A DNA stretch of 64,000 bases from a virus, in IMG/VR virus record IMGVR_UViG_3300031963_008656, positions 126,001 to 190,000 of that record; one strand, 5' to 3'. Shown here in pieces: positions 6,945 to 14,501 of the stretch. Made by a program: the position numbers and the translations under genes. How positions within the stretch are numbered: the stretch's first letter is position 1; the number at the start of each line of letters is the position of its first letter. The notes beneath the pieces are model-generated. The model ran no database searches. It was not told the DNA's origin and saw nothing but the letters and a program-made list of their open reading frames with translations.

Positions 6945-7974
6945 TACTTGGGCTGGAGTAGGCAAGGTCACTGAACAAACTGGCCCTACTGAAATAGTAC
7001 GGGCTCGAAAAAGCATATCCAGTGCTGTAAATACCGCAGTGGAAATGAATGACACCATTGTCACAGCCCGATCCCGAGCTGAACTTACATTTGATGATGC
7101 TACCAAAGTCAAAATTACTGAACAGTCAAAGCTGATAATTGATGACTTTGTGTATGACCCAAAGTCAGGCACAGGCAAGTTGGCCATGAAAGTGGCTCTG
7201 GGCACGGCTAGATATGCATCAGGACAGATTGCCAAGAACTCTCCACAACAGGTTGCAGTCAGCACACCCACAGCTTCTATTGCTGTGCGTGGCACAGACT
7301 TTTCAATGACCGTGGACGAGCTTGGGCGCAGTCTAATAATGCTGTTGCCCAGTTGTGATGACAAAACATGTGTAACAGGTGCTATTGAAGTATCCAATCA
7401 ATCTGGTAGCATACTAATGACACAGGCCTATCAAGCTACTTTAGTTTCCACAGTAGATACACCGCCAACCAGACCAGTTGTGTTGACCATTGATCAGGCC
7501 AACATCAACAACATGCTGATCATCAGCCGGCCCCGAGAAATTAGCGAAGAACATAGAGACAACAAAAAAGATGTTCGAACAGCGTTAGACGTTAACTTTC
7601 TTGATCGAGACTTTTTAAAACCTGCAGATTTAGACAATCGGTTGGATGCATTCAACCGACTGGATCGCAATGAACTAGAAGATGAGCTGTTGCCCAATGT
7701 GTTGGATGCCGTAAATGCAGCCTTGTCGGCCACGCAAGAAGCCATGTCAACTACACTGAGCATGCTGCCAGGCTATGACGCTGGCTCAGGATTAAAATGG
7801 CGGGTAGATGATCAAGAACAGCTGGGTTTAACCAGATACAGCACTCATATTTTTGAACTAACTGTTCCCAAAGAGCAAGGGGCAATACTGGATCTCCAAC
7901 AGGACGGCATTCCTGTATATCAAAAAATCAACACAGGTGGAACCACCACAATTACCATTGTCCAAAGTCAATAA
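6898..7974 (+). CDS. FecR-domain exported protein
   Basis: ATG at 6898 starts a signal peptide (MLRAITLISVLFSLTNTWA, cut before GVGKV); a GTG at 6886 is possible. Residues 20-170 form a FecR domain: GPTEIVRARKSIS, DTIVTARSRAELTFDD, and KVALGTARYASGQIA leading to the hallmark TPTASIAVRGTDFSM. The C-terminal half has acidic helices and a beta tail. FecR domains occur in periplasmic sensors and in surface proteins. The gene overlaps the curlin-like gene by 47 bases, so it belongs to the same operon. Confidence 0.8.
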   Translation: MLRAITLISVLFSLTNTWAGVGKVTEQTGPTEIVRARKSISSAVNTAVEMNDTIVTARSRAELTFDDATKVKITEQSKLIIDDFVYDPKSGTGKLAMKVALGTARYASGQIAKNSPQQVAVSTPTASIAVRGTDFSMTVDELGRSLIMLLPSCDDKTCVTGAIEVSNQSGSILMTQAYQATLVSTVDTPPTRPVVLTIDQANINNMLIISRPREISEEHRDNKKDVRTALDVNFLDRDFLKPADLDNRLDAFNRLDRNELEDELLPNVLDAVNAALSATQEAMSTTLSMLPGYDAGSGLKWRVDDQEQLGLTRYSTHIFELTVPKEQGAILDLQQDGIPVYQKINTGGTTTITIVQSQ

Positions 7975-8001
7975 ATACTACTATAAAAATAAGGAGCCAA
8001 C

Positions 8002-8283
8002 ATGGGGGACATCTTCAAGTTAATTGGTGATCTAGGATTTCCAATAGCAGTGGCATTAGCAGGTGGATACTTTGTTTATCTCACAATCAAACTGTTGTTA
8101 GCCGGTGTACTAAGTGCAATCAAAGGCATGGCTGGCATCATCACAGCACTCGACAATCGCGTAAAGACCATGAATCATGATGTGGTTCGCATTGATACCA
8201 TTGTGTCAAATGCGCTGGGCCTCAAACCCGATGTGGATCGTATTGCACGAGCAGATGGTAAGAATGATGCAAGGAGAGATTGA
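8002..8283 (+). CDS. Small membrane protein with N-terminal TM, holin-like
   Basis: 93 residues with SD AAGGAGCC. A hydrophobic segment at residues 10-42 (GFPIAVALAGGYFVYLTIKLLL) is followed by an amphipathic helix (IITALDNRVKTMNHDVVRIDTIVSNALGL). This layout matches small phage holin-like or BhlA-type proteins but also generic membrane anchors. It is related to the protein at 8465-8806 (GFPI, V-A-GGY / GMGY, ALDNRVKTMNHDVVRID / ALIDRVRMLDNDLIRLN), so the two arose by duplication. Confidence 0.6.
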   Translation: MGDIFKLIGDLGFPIAVALAGGYFVYLTIKLLLAGVLSAIKGMAGIITALDNRVKTMNHDVVRIDTIVSNALGLKPDVDRIARADGKNDARRD

Positions 8284-8468
8284 TGTTACATCTTGATTAC
8301 AACTGGGACCTGGGCCCTGGATATATTGTGCCAGACAAAGAATTAGACACTGAAAGACTGGGCTGGAAGCCTGGACAGTTCTGGCAGATGATTGAAGTCA
8401 ATGGAAAAATAAGATTACACCAGGTGGATCCCATGGTCCAATTTGTATTGGAAGGATCTGTCAAATGA
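8283..8468 (+). CDS. Small hypothetical protein between paired membrane proteins
   Basis: 61 residues from ATG 8283, whose A is shared with the upstream TGA. The sequence is aromatic and acidic (LDYNWDLGPGYIVPDKE, LGWKPGQFWQMIEVNGK), with no signal or TM. It ends with an ATGA overlap with the next gene, so the three genes are translationally coupled. Function unknown; the fold may be a small beta domain. Confidence 0.6.
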   Translation: MLHLDYNWDLGPGYIVPDKELDTERLGWKPGQFWQMIEVNGKIRLHQVDPMVQFVLEGSVK

Positions 8469-8806
8469 GCGAAGTAGTTGAACTAGTAAACAAATATGGC
8501 TTTCCTATTGTGATGGCTGTGGGCATGGGCTACATCATCAAGTATGTTTGGGAATGGGCCACAAAAGAAGTCAAACCTGTTATCAATGATGCCAACACTG
8601 TGTTGATTGCTCTCATTGACCGCGTTAGAATGTTGGACAATGATCTTATTCGTTTGAATCAAAAGGTCAACACAGTGTTGCACCTACGTGGCAAGATGAT
8701 TGAAAGTGATCGTGTGATGGAAGCACACAAAGTAGATCATGAAGCTGAAAAAACGTTCAAGAGTGTAGTGCAAGATAAAACTACTACCAAGCCAGGCGGA
8801 AGTTAA
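8465..8806 (+). CDS. Small membrane protein, paralog of 8002-8283
   Basis: 113 residues. The TM segment at residues 11-30 (YGFPIVMAVGMGYIIKYVWEW) is followed by a long helix (TVLIALIDRVRMLDNDLIRLNQKVNTVL) and a charged tail. It shares layout and motifs with 8002-8283. The two could hetero-oligomerise, as holin and antiholin pairs do, but nothing else proves a lysis role. Confidence 0.6.
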   Translation: MSEVVELVNKYGFPIVMAVGMGYIIKYVWEWATKEVKPVINDANTVLIALIDRVRMLDNDLIRLNQKVNTVLHLRGKMIESDRVMEAHKVDHEAEKTFKSVVQDKTTTKPGGS

Positions 8807-8814
8807 GTACTTTA

Positions 8815-9519
8815 ATGACAGAACTAATAGCAACCCTGGTAATGACACACATTACCATAGTTTGCGTCACTTTGTATTTGCATCGTGGACAAGCTCATCG
8901 AAGTATAGAATTTCATCCCATACTCGAACACTTTATGCGAGCCTGGTTATGGCTCACAACAGGCATGGTTACCAAGCAATGGGTGGCTATACATCGCAAG
9001 CATCATAGGCACAGTGATCAACCAGGTGATCCACACAGCCCACATGTGTATGGCATCAAGAGAGTTTTCTTTAAAGGAGCAGGATTATATCATGAAGCAT
9101 CAAAAGATAAAATCATGGTTGACGCATACGGTGTTGGTACTCCTGCTGATTGGGTGGAGCTTCACTTATACACTCCTCACAGTAGACTTGGCATTGGCAT
9201 TCTCTTTGTGCTCAACACCTTGATATTTGGTTGGTGGGGCATCTTAATCTGGGGCATACAAATGATCTGGATTCCATTCTGGGCTGCAGGGGTAATCAAC
9301 GGTCTAGGTCACTGGTGGGGATATAGAAATGGTGAAACTAAAGATCACAGCAGAAACATTGTTCCTTGGGATATTATTGTTGGTGGGGAATGCCTGCATA
9401 ATAACCATCATCTGGATCCTGCTAACGCTCGACTGAGTCGTCGTTGGTTTGAGTTTGATGCAGGATGGATGTGGCTCACAGTGTTTAGAGCACTGTATCT
9501 TGCCAAATTAAGAACTTAA
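8815..9519 (+). CDS. Membrane fatty-acid desaturase
   Basis: 234 residues with the three histidine boxes of acyl-CoA/acyl-lipid desaturases: HRGQAH (23-28), HRKHH (60-64) and HNNHH (195-199). Hydrophobic segments lie at about 4-22, 40-52, 125-142 and 145-165. These di-iron enzymes introduce a double bond (usually delta-9) in acyl chains in the cytoplasmic membrane. A second desaturase is encoded at 36000-36755. It converges with the adenylate cyclase gene with only one base between stops. Confidence 0.88.
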   Translation: MTELIATLVMTHITIVCVTLYLHRGQAHRSIEFHPILEHFMRAWLWLTTGMVTKQWVAIHRKHHRHSDQPGDPHSPHVYGIKRVFFKGAGLYHEASKDKIMVDAYGVGTPADWVELHLYTPHSRLGIGILFVLNTLIFGWWGILIWGIQMIWIPFWAAGVINGLGHWWGYRNGETKDHSRNIVPWDIIVGGECLHNNHHLDPANARLSRRWFEFDAGWMWLTVFRALYLAKLRT

Positions 9520-9520
9520 A

Positions 9521-11569
9521 TTACTTTTCATGGGCAACAAACTCACCGTTCCAGTTGTCGCCTAGGTCCTGTTGCTTCATGAACGCACAACGTTCAATCC
9601 ACATTTTATAGTACTTGTCCATTTGCCCACCAAACTTGCCGTGCAATTCTTCACACAAGATAACAGCCGCATCAAACTGTTTTTCTTTGTATAAGGCATG
9701 CATTTTGTTGTGCGTAGCACGTTCTTTAGTATAATCCTCACCACGAGTGCGTAGCACGGTGTAGATCAAGTCTGCTACTGTTTTGCCTTTGGGTTGTAAG
9801 TTATCTAATAGCAAGTAGAAGAAGTCATCTCGAGTTCTGTTGTATGTCTCAGCACCAACAATGGCCAACACACCATAAGCCTTACAACGTGCTTCTAGTC
9901 GTGCGGCTGTTGACACCATGTCACCCAAGATGTCATAACTGTGTCGTTCTGTTGAACCCATCTCACCAATAAAGCCGACGCCTGTGTTACAGCCCCAACC
10001 CATTGCAGCTGGTGGTAAGCCCTGAGCTTCCATCTCTTTAGTGTAAGCATCTACAGCATCCAACATTTCTAATCCTACTTGAACAATAGTTCTAGCATGG
10101 TTAGGATCTTCAATTGGAGCACCGTGTATGTGCATACTCGCATCACCCACATACTTTATGACCATGCCTTTGTTGTCTAGTATAGGGCGGCTGATGCTGT
10201 CCATGTAGCCGTTCATGTACCGGCCAAGTCCAGCAACATCATCGCCGTAGTGTTCCCCAATTGGTGTAAAACCACGTAAGTCACTGAACATGACACTTAC
10301 GTCTTTACGCACGCCACGCTTGATCAAGTCTGGATCTTTTTGCAGTAGCTCTACAACTTCCTTGGAACAGTAGCCTGCAAATTGTTTTTTGATTGCTTGT
10401 TTTTGGAGGAACTCTGAGACAAACTTGACTCCGTAGGCGTGTAGCCCGACAAGGACAATGCCCGCGACTGGGAGGGTAACGTCAAATAACCAAAGGTAAT
10501 TGACAAAACTAAAGTAACTGCCATACGCAAGTACAGCGCATATTCCAACCAACGAGATAAGACCAACATACACCCACCTTGTAAGAATTAATAATAACAC
10601 GCCTGCTGCCAAGATAACAAGTATTTCAACTCCATCAGCGTAGTCTGGACGCACAATATTGGTGCCTGCTGCCACAGTTTCTAGTACACTGGCTTGCAAG
10701 TAGTGCGGATAGACTTCTCCTCTTGCAGTTGCGACGGGGTTGTTGAGCCCGCGAGCTGTGAGTCCGACAATGACAATTCCACCTTGGAAGTCCTCTGGCA
10801 AATCAGCCAGGGAGTATTCTTGCGGTTGGGATGACCAATCCACCCAAACTCTACCGTAACTGTCTGTTGGAATTTTTCCAAACTGTGGAATTCTAACTGC
10901 TTCAACGCTTCCGTCATTGACTCGGACCTGGAAGCTGGGATCTCCGGCAAGGACTCTAAGCGTTTCAAGACTGATGGAGGGATAGACTTGTTCTCCAACT
11001 GTGACGACTTGGGGGACTCGGCGTACAACGCCGTCGATTTCAGGCAAAGTGTTAACAATGCCAATGCCGCTTGCTGTTTCATTTAATGACCTCACGTTGG
11101 GTTGAATACTTTGATACGCTATGCCCGGCAAACCAGTGCCTATTACAGACACACCAGGTCTGTAAGGTGCGTACTTGGACACAGTGTTTTCGTTGGTGGC
11201 CATGTGTGGCAACACTACTAAACTCTCTTTGAGTTGCCGAGACAGTGCAGAGTCTTGCCCAAAACGATCCACATCGGGCATGAATATGTTAAACACAATC
11301 ACACCTGCATTGCGATCTTCTAACTGACGAATAATGTCAGCATACTGATTTCTGGGAAAAGGAAACTGCCCACGTTGAGCAATAGCACGGTCGTCAATGT
11401 TGACCACATGAATTTGCTCACTTGTTGTAACAGCACGATCAGTGATCAGCATGTCAAAGTAACGTAGTCTTATACTTTCTACAAAGCTAGGATCAGCAAT
11501 TCTTATACTTAAAATAAGTGCCAATGTAATTAGAGCAGTCCATGGACTTAGTAGAATTTTTTTCAACAT
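9521..11569 (-). CDS. CHASE2-domain transmembrane adenylate cyclase
   Basis: 682 residues. An N-terminal TM (about 10-24) is followed by an extracytoplasmic CHASE2 sensor domain (residues 35-305; VNIDDRAIAQRGQFPFPR, GIVIVGLTA), three TM helices (about 314-380) and a class III cyclase domain. Metal-binding Asp430 (FSDLRGFT) and Asp476 (YVGDAS), Lys472 and Asp546 (purine specificity for ATP) and Arg557 are present. The usual transition-state Asn is Ser553 (VSTAAR). It should make cAMP in response to an outside signal unless the Ser lowers activity. A tail of about 80 residues (KMWIERCAFMKQQ) resembles a neighbouring free-standing protein at 19326-19685. This gene type is unusual for a phage. 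Confidence 0.9.
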   Translation of the reverse strand: MLKKILLSPWTALITLALILSIRIADPSFVESIRLRYFDMLITDRAVTTSEQIHVVNIDDRAIAQRGQFPFPRNQYADIIRQLEDRNAGVIVFNIFMPDVDRFGQDSALSRQLKESLVVLPHMATNENTVSKYAPYRPGVSVIGTGLPGIAYQSIQPNVRSLNETASGIGIVNTLPEIDGVVRRVPQVVTVGEQVYPSISLETLRVLAGDPSFQVRVNDGSVEAVRIPQFGKIPTDSYGRVWVDWSSQPQEYSLADLPEDFQGGIVIVGLTARGLNNPVATARGEVYPHYLQASVLETVAAGTNIVRPDYADGVEILVILAAGVLLLILTRWVYVGLISLVGICAVLAYGSYFSFVNYLWLFDVTLPVAGIVLVGLHAYGVKFVSEFLQKQAIKKQFAGYCSKEVVELLQKDPDLIKRGVRKDVSVMFSDLRGFTPIGEHYGDDVAGLGRYMNGYMDSISRPILDNKGMVIKYVGDASMHIHGAPIEDPNHARTIVQVGLEMLDAVDAYTKEMEAQGLPPAAMGWGCNTGVGFIGEMGSTERHSYDILGDMVSTAARLEARCKAYGVLAIVGAETYNRTRDDFFYLLLDNLQPKGKTVADLIYTVLRTRGEDYTKERATHNKMHALYKEKQFDAAVILCEELHGKFGGQMDKYYKMWIERCAFMKQQDLGDNWNGEFVAHEK

Positions 11570-11572
11570 CAA

Positions 11573-11707
11573 TTATTTATTGGGGGGGTTTGGAGCAGAT
11601 TCTTTGGCTTTTTGTTTAGCTTTTTCTGAAGCCGGGCTTGATCTGTGCGGAGTAGTGGGGCGGGGGGTCGAAGGATATCGGGGCGGTTTGTGCTTGAACC
11701 AACTCAT
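11573..11707 (-). CDS. Small basic Pro-rich protein, 44 residues
   Basis: ATG at 11707 preceded by AAAAGGAC. The product begins MSWFKHKPPRYPSTPRP and is rich in Pro, Lys, His and Ser, ending SAPNPPNK. Small proteins starting MSWFK followed by Pro/Lys/His are common in T4-like phages (recollection). The stop lies 3 bases before the cyclase ATG, so the two are probably co-translated. Confidence 0.6.
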   Translation of the reverse strand: MSWFKHKPPRYPSTPRPTTPHRSSPASEKAKQKAKESAPNPPNK

Positions 11708-11762
11708 AGGCTGTGTCCTTTTGAAGTATTTAATTGAGCTCAAACATGATAAAGTTAATTGT

Positions 11763-11993
11763 TTATTTTTTGTTATAGTTCCAGACCAGTCTGCGCTGTT
11801 CTTTGCGCACCCAATGCATACAATCTTCTTTCAGTGACAGATTTTTGATTTTATCACAGTGATGAATACTTACTGTTGCTTGAGCCATGCACATGGCATT
11901 TTGCTCAGGATCTTTGATCTTGGTGCAATCATTTAGGTTTACGGCCCATGATTGCATGGGCGCAAACACAAGCATAAACATTGTGGGCCACAT
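11763..11993 (-). CDS. Small secreted cysteine-containing protein
   Basis: 76 residues. Signal peptide (MWPTMFMLVFAPMQSWA, cut before VNLND) and four cysteines in the mature part (NDC, MC, HHC, EDC), spaced for two disulfides. The C-terminus is basic (KEQRRLVWNYNKK). Function unknown. It lies between the pstS terminator and the cyclase operon. Confidence 0.6.
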   Translation of the reverse strand: MWPTMFMLVFAPMQSWAVNLNDCTKIKDPEQNAMCMAQATVSIHHCDKIKNLSLKEDCMHWVRKEQRRLVWNYNKK

Positions 11994-12007
11994 GCCTTAT
12001 TTACAGC

Positions 12008-12037
12008 CAAAATAATAGGACTGTGTAGTCCTATTAT
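12008..12037 (-). terminator. Terminator downstream of pstS
   Basis: A perfect 10-base inverted repeat (ATAATAGGAC / GTCCTATTAT) with a 6-base loop is followed on the minus strand by TTTTGG. The 46 bases between it and pstS hold only a weak second hairpin. Confidence 0.75.
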
Positions 12038-12083
12038 GCTGGTTACGAGTTCCAGCACCTCTCAATCGTTGAGGTCGGTTTGT

Positions 12084-13088
12084 TTACTTAATCTGACTCC
12101 ACACACGCTCGCGAATTTGCTTGGTCAACACATCAGGCAAACTCACATAGTCCAGTTCTTCAGCCATCTTCTTGCCATTCTTGAATGACCAGTTAAAGAA
12201 CTTTAGTACTTCAGCCGATGCTTTTTTATCAGCTGGGTCCTTGTACATGATAATAAAACTAGCAGTGGTCACAGGCCACACTGTGTCGCCCTTTTGGTCC
12301 ACAATACTAATGCCCATACCTGGCACTGAGAACCAGTCAGCGCCTGCAGCCGCGGCAGCAAAAGTCAAGTCATCTGGACTGACAAATTTGCCTGACTTGT
12401 TTTGCAACTGCATGAATGTCATGTTGTTCTTTTTAACATAAGCATACTCAACATATCCAATGGCACCTTTCACACGATTCACATTGGCTGCAACACCTTC
12501 GTTGCCTTTGCCGCCCACTGATGATGCAGCCGGCCATTTTACTGCGGCACCACGGCCCACTCGGCTGGCCCATTCAGGACTGACAGTTGTGAGATAGTCT
12601 GTCCAGTTAAATGTTGTGCCTGATCCATCTGCACGATGCACTACAGTGATGTTGGCATCAGGTAACTTTTTGCCGGGATTCAACGCCGCTAATTTTGGGT
12701 CGTTCCACTTCACAATGTTGCCCATAAACACTTCTGCCATCACTGCACCTGTGATTTGCAATTCACCGGGGCGGAATCCTTCCAAGTTGATCACCGGCAC
12801 TGTGCCACCAATAACAGCAGGAAATTGCACTTGTCCTAGTCGATCCAAATCTTCACCTTTTACTGGTGCATCAGTTGCACCAAAGGCCACTGTTTTGTTG
12901 TTGATCTGGCGAATGCCGCCTGATGAACCAATTGATTGATAATTAAGTCCCACGCCAGTTTCTTTCTTGTAGGCTTCAGCCCATTTAGCGTAGATAGGAT
13001 AAGGGAAAGTTGCACCTGCCCCTGTGATGTCGGCTGCTTGTGCTGTAACCGTGAAAGCGGTCAGTAGTGTCAGTAAGTGTTTGAACAT
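12084..13088 (-). CDS. pstS: Phosphate-binding protein PstS
   Basis: 334 residues from ATG 13088 (AAAGGAG upstream). Signal peptide MFKHLLTLLTAFTVTAQA, then ADITGAGATFPYPIYAKW, the classic PstS start. Phosphate-site segments GSSGGIRQI, FGATDAP and RADGSGTTFNWTDYL are present. PstS captures inorganic phosphate in the periplasm for the PstABC transporter. Phage pstS genes are known in marine T4-like phages and are thought to boost phosphate supply during infection. A Pho-box-like direct repeat lies upstream (13130-13147), suggesting control by host PhoB. No pstABC or phoB is visible here. Confidence 0.95.
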   Translation of the reverse strand: MFKHLLTLLTAFTVTAQAADITGAGATFPYPIYAKWAEAYKKETGVGLNYQSIGSSGGIRQINNKTVAFGATDAPVKGEDLDRLGQVQFPAVIGGTVPVINLEGFRPGELQITGAVMAEVFMGNIVKWNDPKLAALNPGKKLPDANITVVHRADGSGTTFNWTDYLTTVSPEWASRVGRGAAVKWPAASSVGGKGNEGVAANVNRVKGAIGYVEYAYVKKNNMTFMQLQNKSGKFVSPDDLTFAAAAAGADWFSVPGMGISIVDQKGDTVWPVTTASFIIMYKDPADKKASAEVLKFFNWSFKNGKKMAEELDYVSLPDVLTKQIRERVWSQIK

Positions 13089-13112
13089 GATTTCTCCTTT
13101 GTAGTTCACAAC

Positions 13113-13147
13113 TATTTAGGCCGAATCACATTACAATTTTGTTACAA
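13113..13147 (-). promoter_or_regulatory. Pho-box-like PhoB-responsive promoter of pstS
   Basis: Two 7-base direct repeats on the minus strand, TTGTAAC (13147-13141) and TTGTAAT (13136-13130), are separated by AAAA, giving the 11-base period of a PhoB box. A TAAATA -10-like hexamer (13118-13113) follows after 11 bases, the spacing expected for PhoB-activated promoters. The half-sites match the E. coli consensus CTGTCAT only at TGT and A. Confidence 0.5.
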
Positions 13148-13432
13148 TGTCAACATTCGGATCAACGCAATGGTGTCAATAGTCGTGAGCAACACATAGT
13201 TAGCCAACATCCCAAAACTTCTGCGAGTCCAAGCAGCCCAGGCATAGATAGCACAACCAGTGATCCACACAGGGTAAAGAGCCAGTAAGGGTGGAGTTGG
13301 TACAGTGGCTGCCATTGCAACACTGCAACCAATGCTGATAGCCCAAGCCAATACTTCCATGACAAACCTAAAAGGGTGGGTCTTGTAATCACTTTTGATC
13401 CATTCAAAGATGCCAGTTAAAATGTTGTTCAT
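13142..13432 (-). CDS. Small integral membrane protein
   Basis: 96 residues from ATG 13432, chosen because it overlaps the UV endonuclease stop as ATGA. Two or three hydrophobic segments lie at about 25-42, 46-64 and 72-92 (EVLAWAISIGCSVAMAAT, PLLALYPVWITGCAIYAWAA). The N-terminus MNNILTGIFEWIKSDYKTHPFRFVME looks cytoplasmic. No family recognised. The pstS control element overlaps its 3' end. Confidence 0.6.
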   Translation of the reverse strand: MNNILTGIFEWIKSDYKTHPFRFVMEVLAWAISIGCSVAMAATVPTPPLLALYPVWITGCAIYAWAAWTRRSFGMLANYVLLTTIDTIALIRMLTL

Positions 13433-14466
13433 CGAGTGGCCAGCCATTGCTGGTACAATTGATCTCGGGCCAAGTTCTTGCCTTTGGCCTCGCACTGAAT
13501 GTTGAATTGATCAGCAAATGTCAAGGCCCAGTCATTCACTGCTTCGTTCCAATAAAAGTCACTATGGGCTCGCAGTTTTTGCTTTTTGTAGCCCTGTGCC
13601 AACAGCGCACTCAAGTCAGGCTTTACTGTGCGAGAGTGGTCAACAAGGCAGTCTTCACGACTAACTGAGTAGTGTAGTGTAGGACGCACACCACGCCAAG
13701 ACTCACGAACCCGTTGCGCACGTGGGTCCGTAGGTTGGATGTATTCGCCGGTGTTGATCCAGTGGTGATGGATATCCAGCACAAGAGCCACATGATCAGC
13801 CACGGCAAGAGTAACGTCAAGTCCATTTGTAAGTTCGTCATTTTCTATAGTTATGAGATTGCGAGCCTCTGGAGACAATCTGCCCAAGGTTCGAAGAAAC
13901 TTTGCAGGGCCGCCCTTGCCCGAGAGATGTACGTTGATCTTGAATCCGTGATCATGATACGTGTTTCCATACCCCATCCACCGGGCCATATCTGCATGAT
14001 ACTCGAATTCCAGAATGGATCGTTCAACGATTTCATCCGATTCGCTTGCCAGCACACAAAATTGTCCTGGATGAAAGGAAAGCCGAACACCCAGACGCCG
14101 AGCAGCGTTGCCAACCGGCGCAAATATGCGTTCGCAATGATCTTGAATTTCACGTCGTTGCCACCAATTGATCCAAGAGGGTTCTGTATAGCCCTGTAAC
14201 ATTTCTGATCCCAAACGAACCATTCTGCGCTCGGGTTCCATTGCGCCCACACGCTCAATCATTTTTAACGCCGCGGCAGCGTTATGGTTCATGATGTCCC
14301 ACTGACGCTGGTCAGCTTCGGCGGCATGCTCACGGAGCCAGCGCATGGTGGTTGATCTTCCGTTTATATCACGGTCCACAGCATTGACTTTCATGCCCCC
14401 AGTTTCCTCGGGGTCATTGAGCCATTTGCAACAAAAGCCAAAACGCGAATGTGTAAGTGTAGTCAT
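13429..14466 (-). CDS. uvsE: UV damage endonuclease (UvdE/UvsE family)
   Basis: 345 residues of the TIM-barrel UVDE family. Metal-binding segments are visible: LSFHPGQF, INVHLSGK, TIENDE, LDIHHHW and RAHSDFYWN. The enzyme nicks DNA 5' to cyclobutane dimers and 6-4 photoproducts in the cytoplasm, starting alternative excision repair. It fits a phage of sunlit water. It is the first gene after a consensus promoter whose -10 box ends 6 bases before the ATG, so the mRNA is predicted to be leaderless. Confidence 0.9.
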   Translation of the reverse strand: MTTLTHSRFGFCCKWLNDPEETGGMKVNAVDRDINGRSTTMRWLREHAAEADQRQWDIMNHNAAAALKMIERVGAMEPERRMVRLGSEMLQGYTEPSWINWWQRREIQDHCERIFAPVGNAARRLGVRLSFHPGQFCVLASESDEIVERSILEFEYHADMARWMGYGNTYHDHGFKINVHLSGKGGPAKFLRTLGRLSPEARNLITIENDELTNGLDVTLAVADHVALVLDIHHHWINTGEYIQPTDPRAQRVRESWRGVRPTLHYSVSREDCLVDHSRTVKPDLSALLAQGYKKQKLRAHSDFYWNEAVNDWALTFADQFNIQCEAKGKNLARDQLYQQWLATR

Positions 14467-14472
14467 ACATGT

Positions 14473-14501
14473 ATTATACGACTACTTTATTAAAAAGTCA
14501 A
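14473..14501 (-). promoter_or_regulatory. Sigma70 promoter of UV endonuclease, leaderless architecture
   Basis: TTGACT (14501-14496), 17-base spacer, TATAAT (14478-14473) on the minus strand, then ACATGT and ATG at 14466. The -35 box overlaps the stop of the amidinotransferase gene. Confidence 0.8.

Noticed and set aside
11580-11837. 85-residue plus-strand ORF
   Set aside because: Antisense to the 44-codon MSWFK gene, which has a ribosome site and tight spacing to the cyclase.
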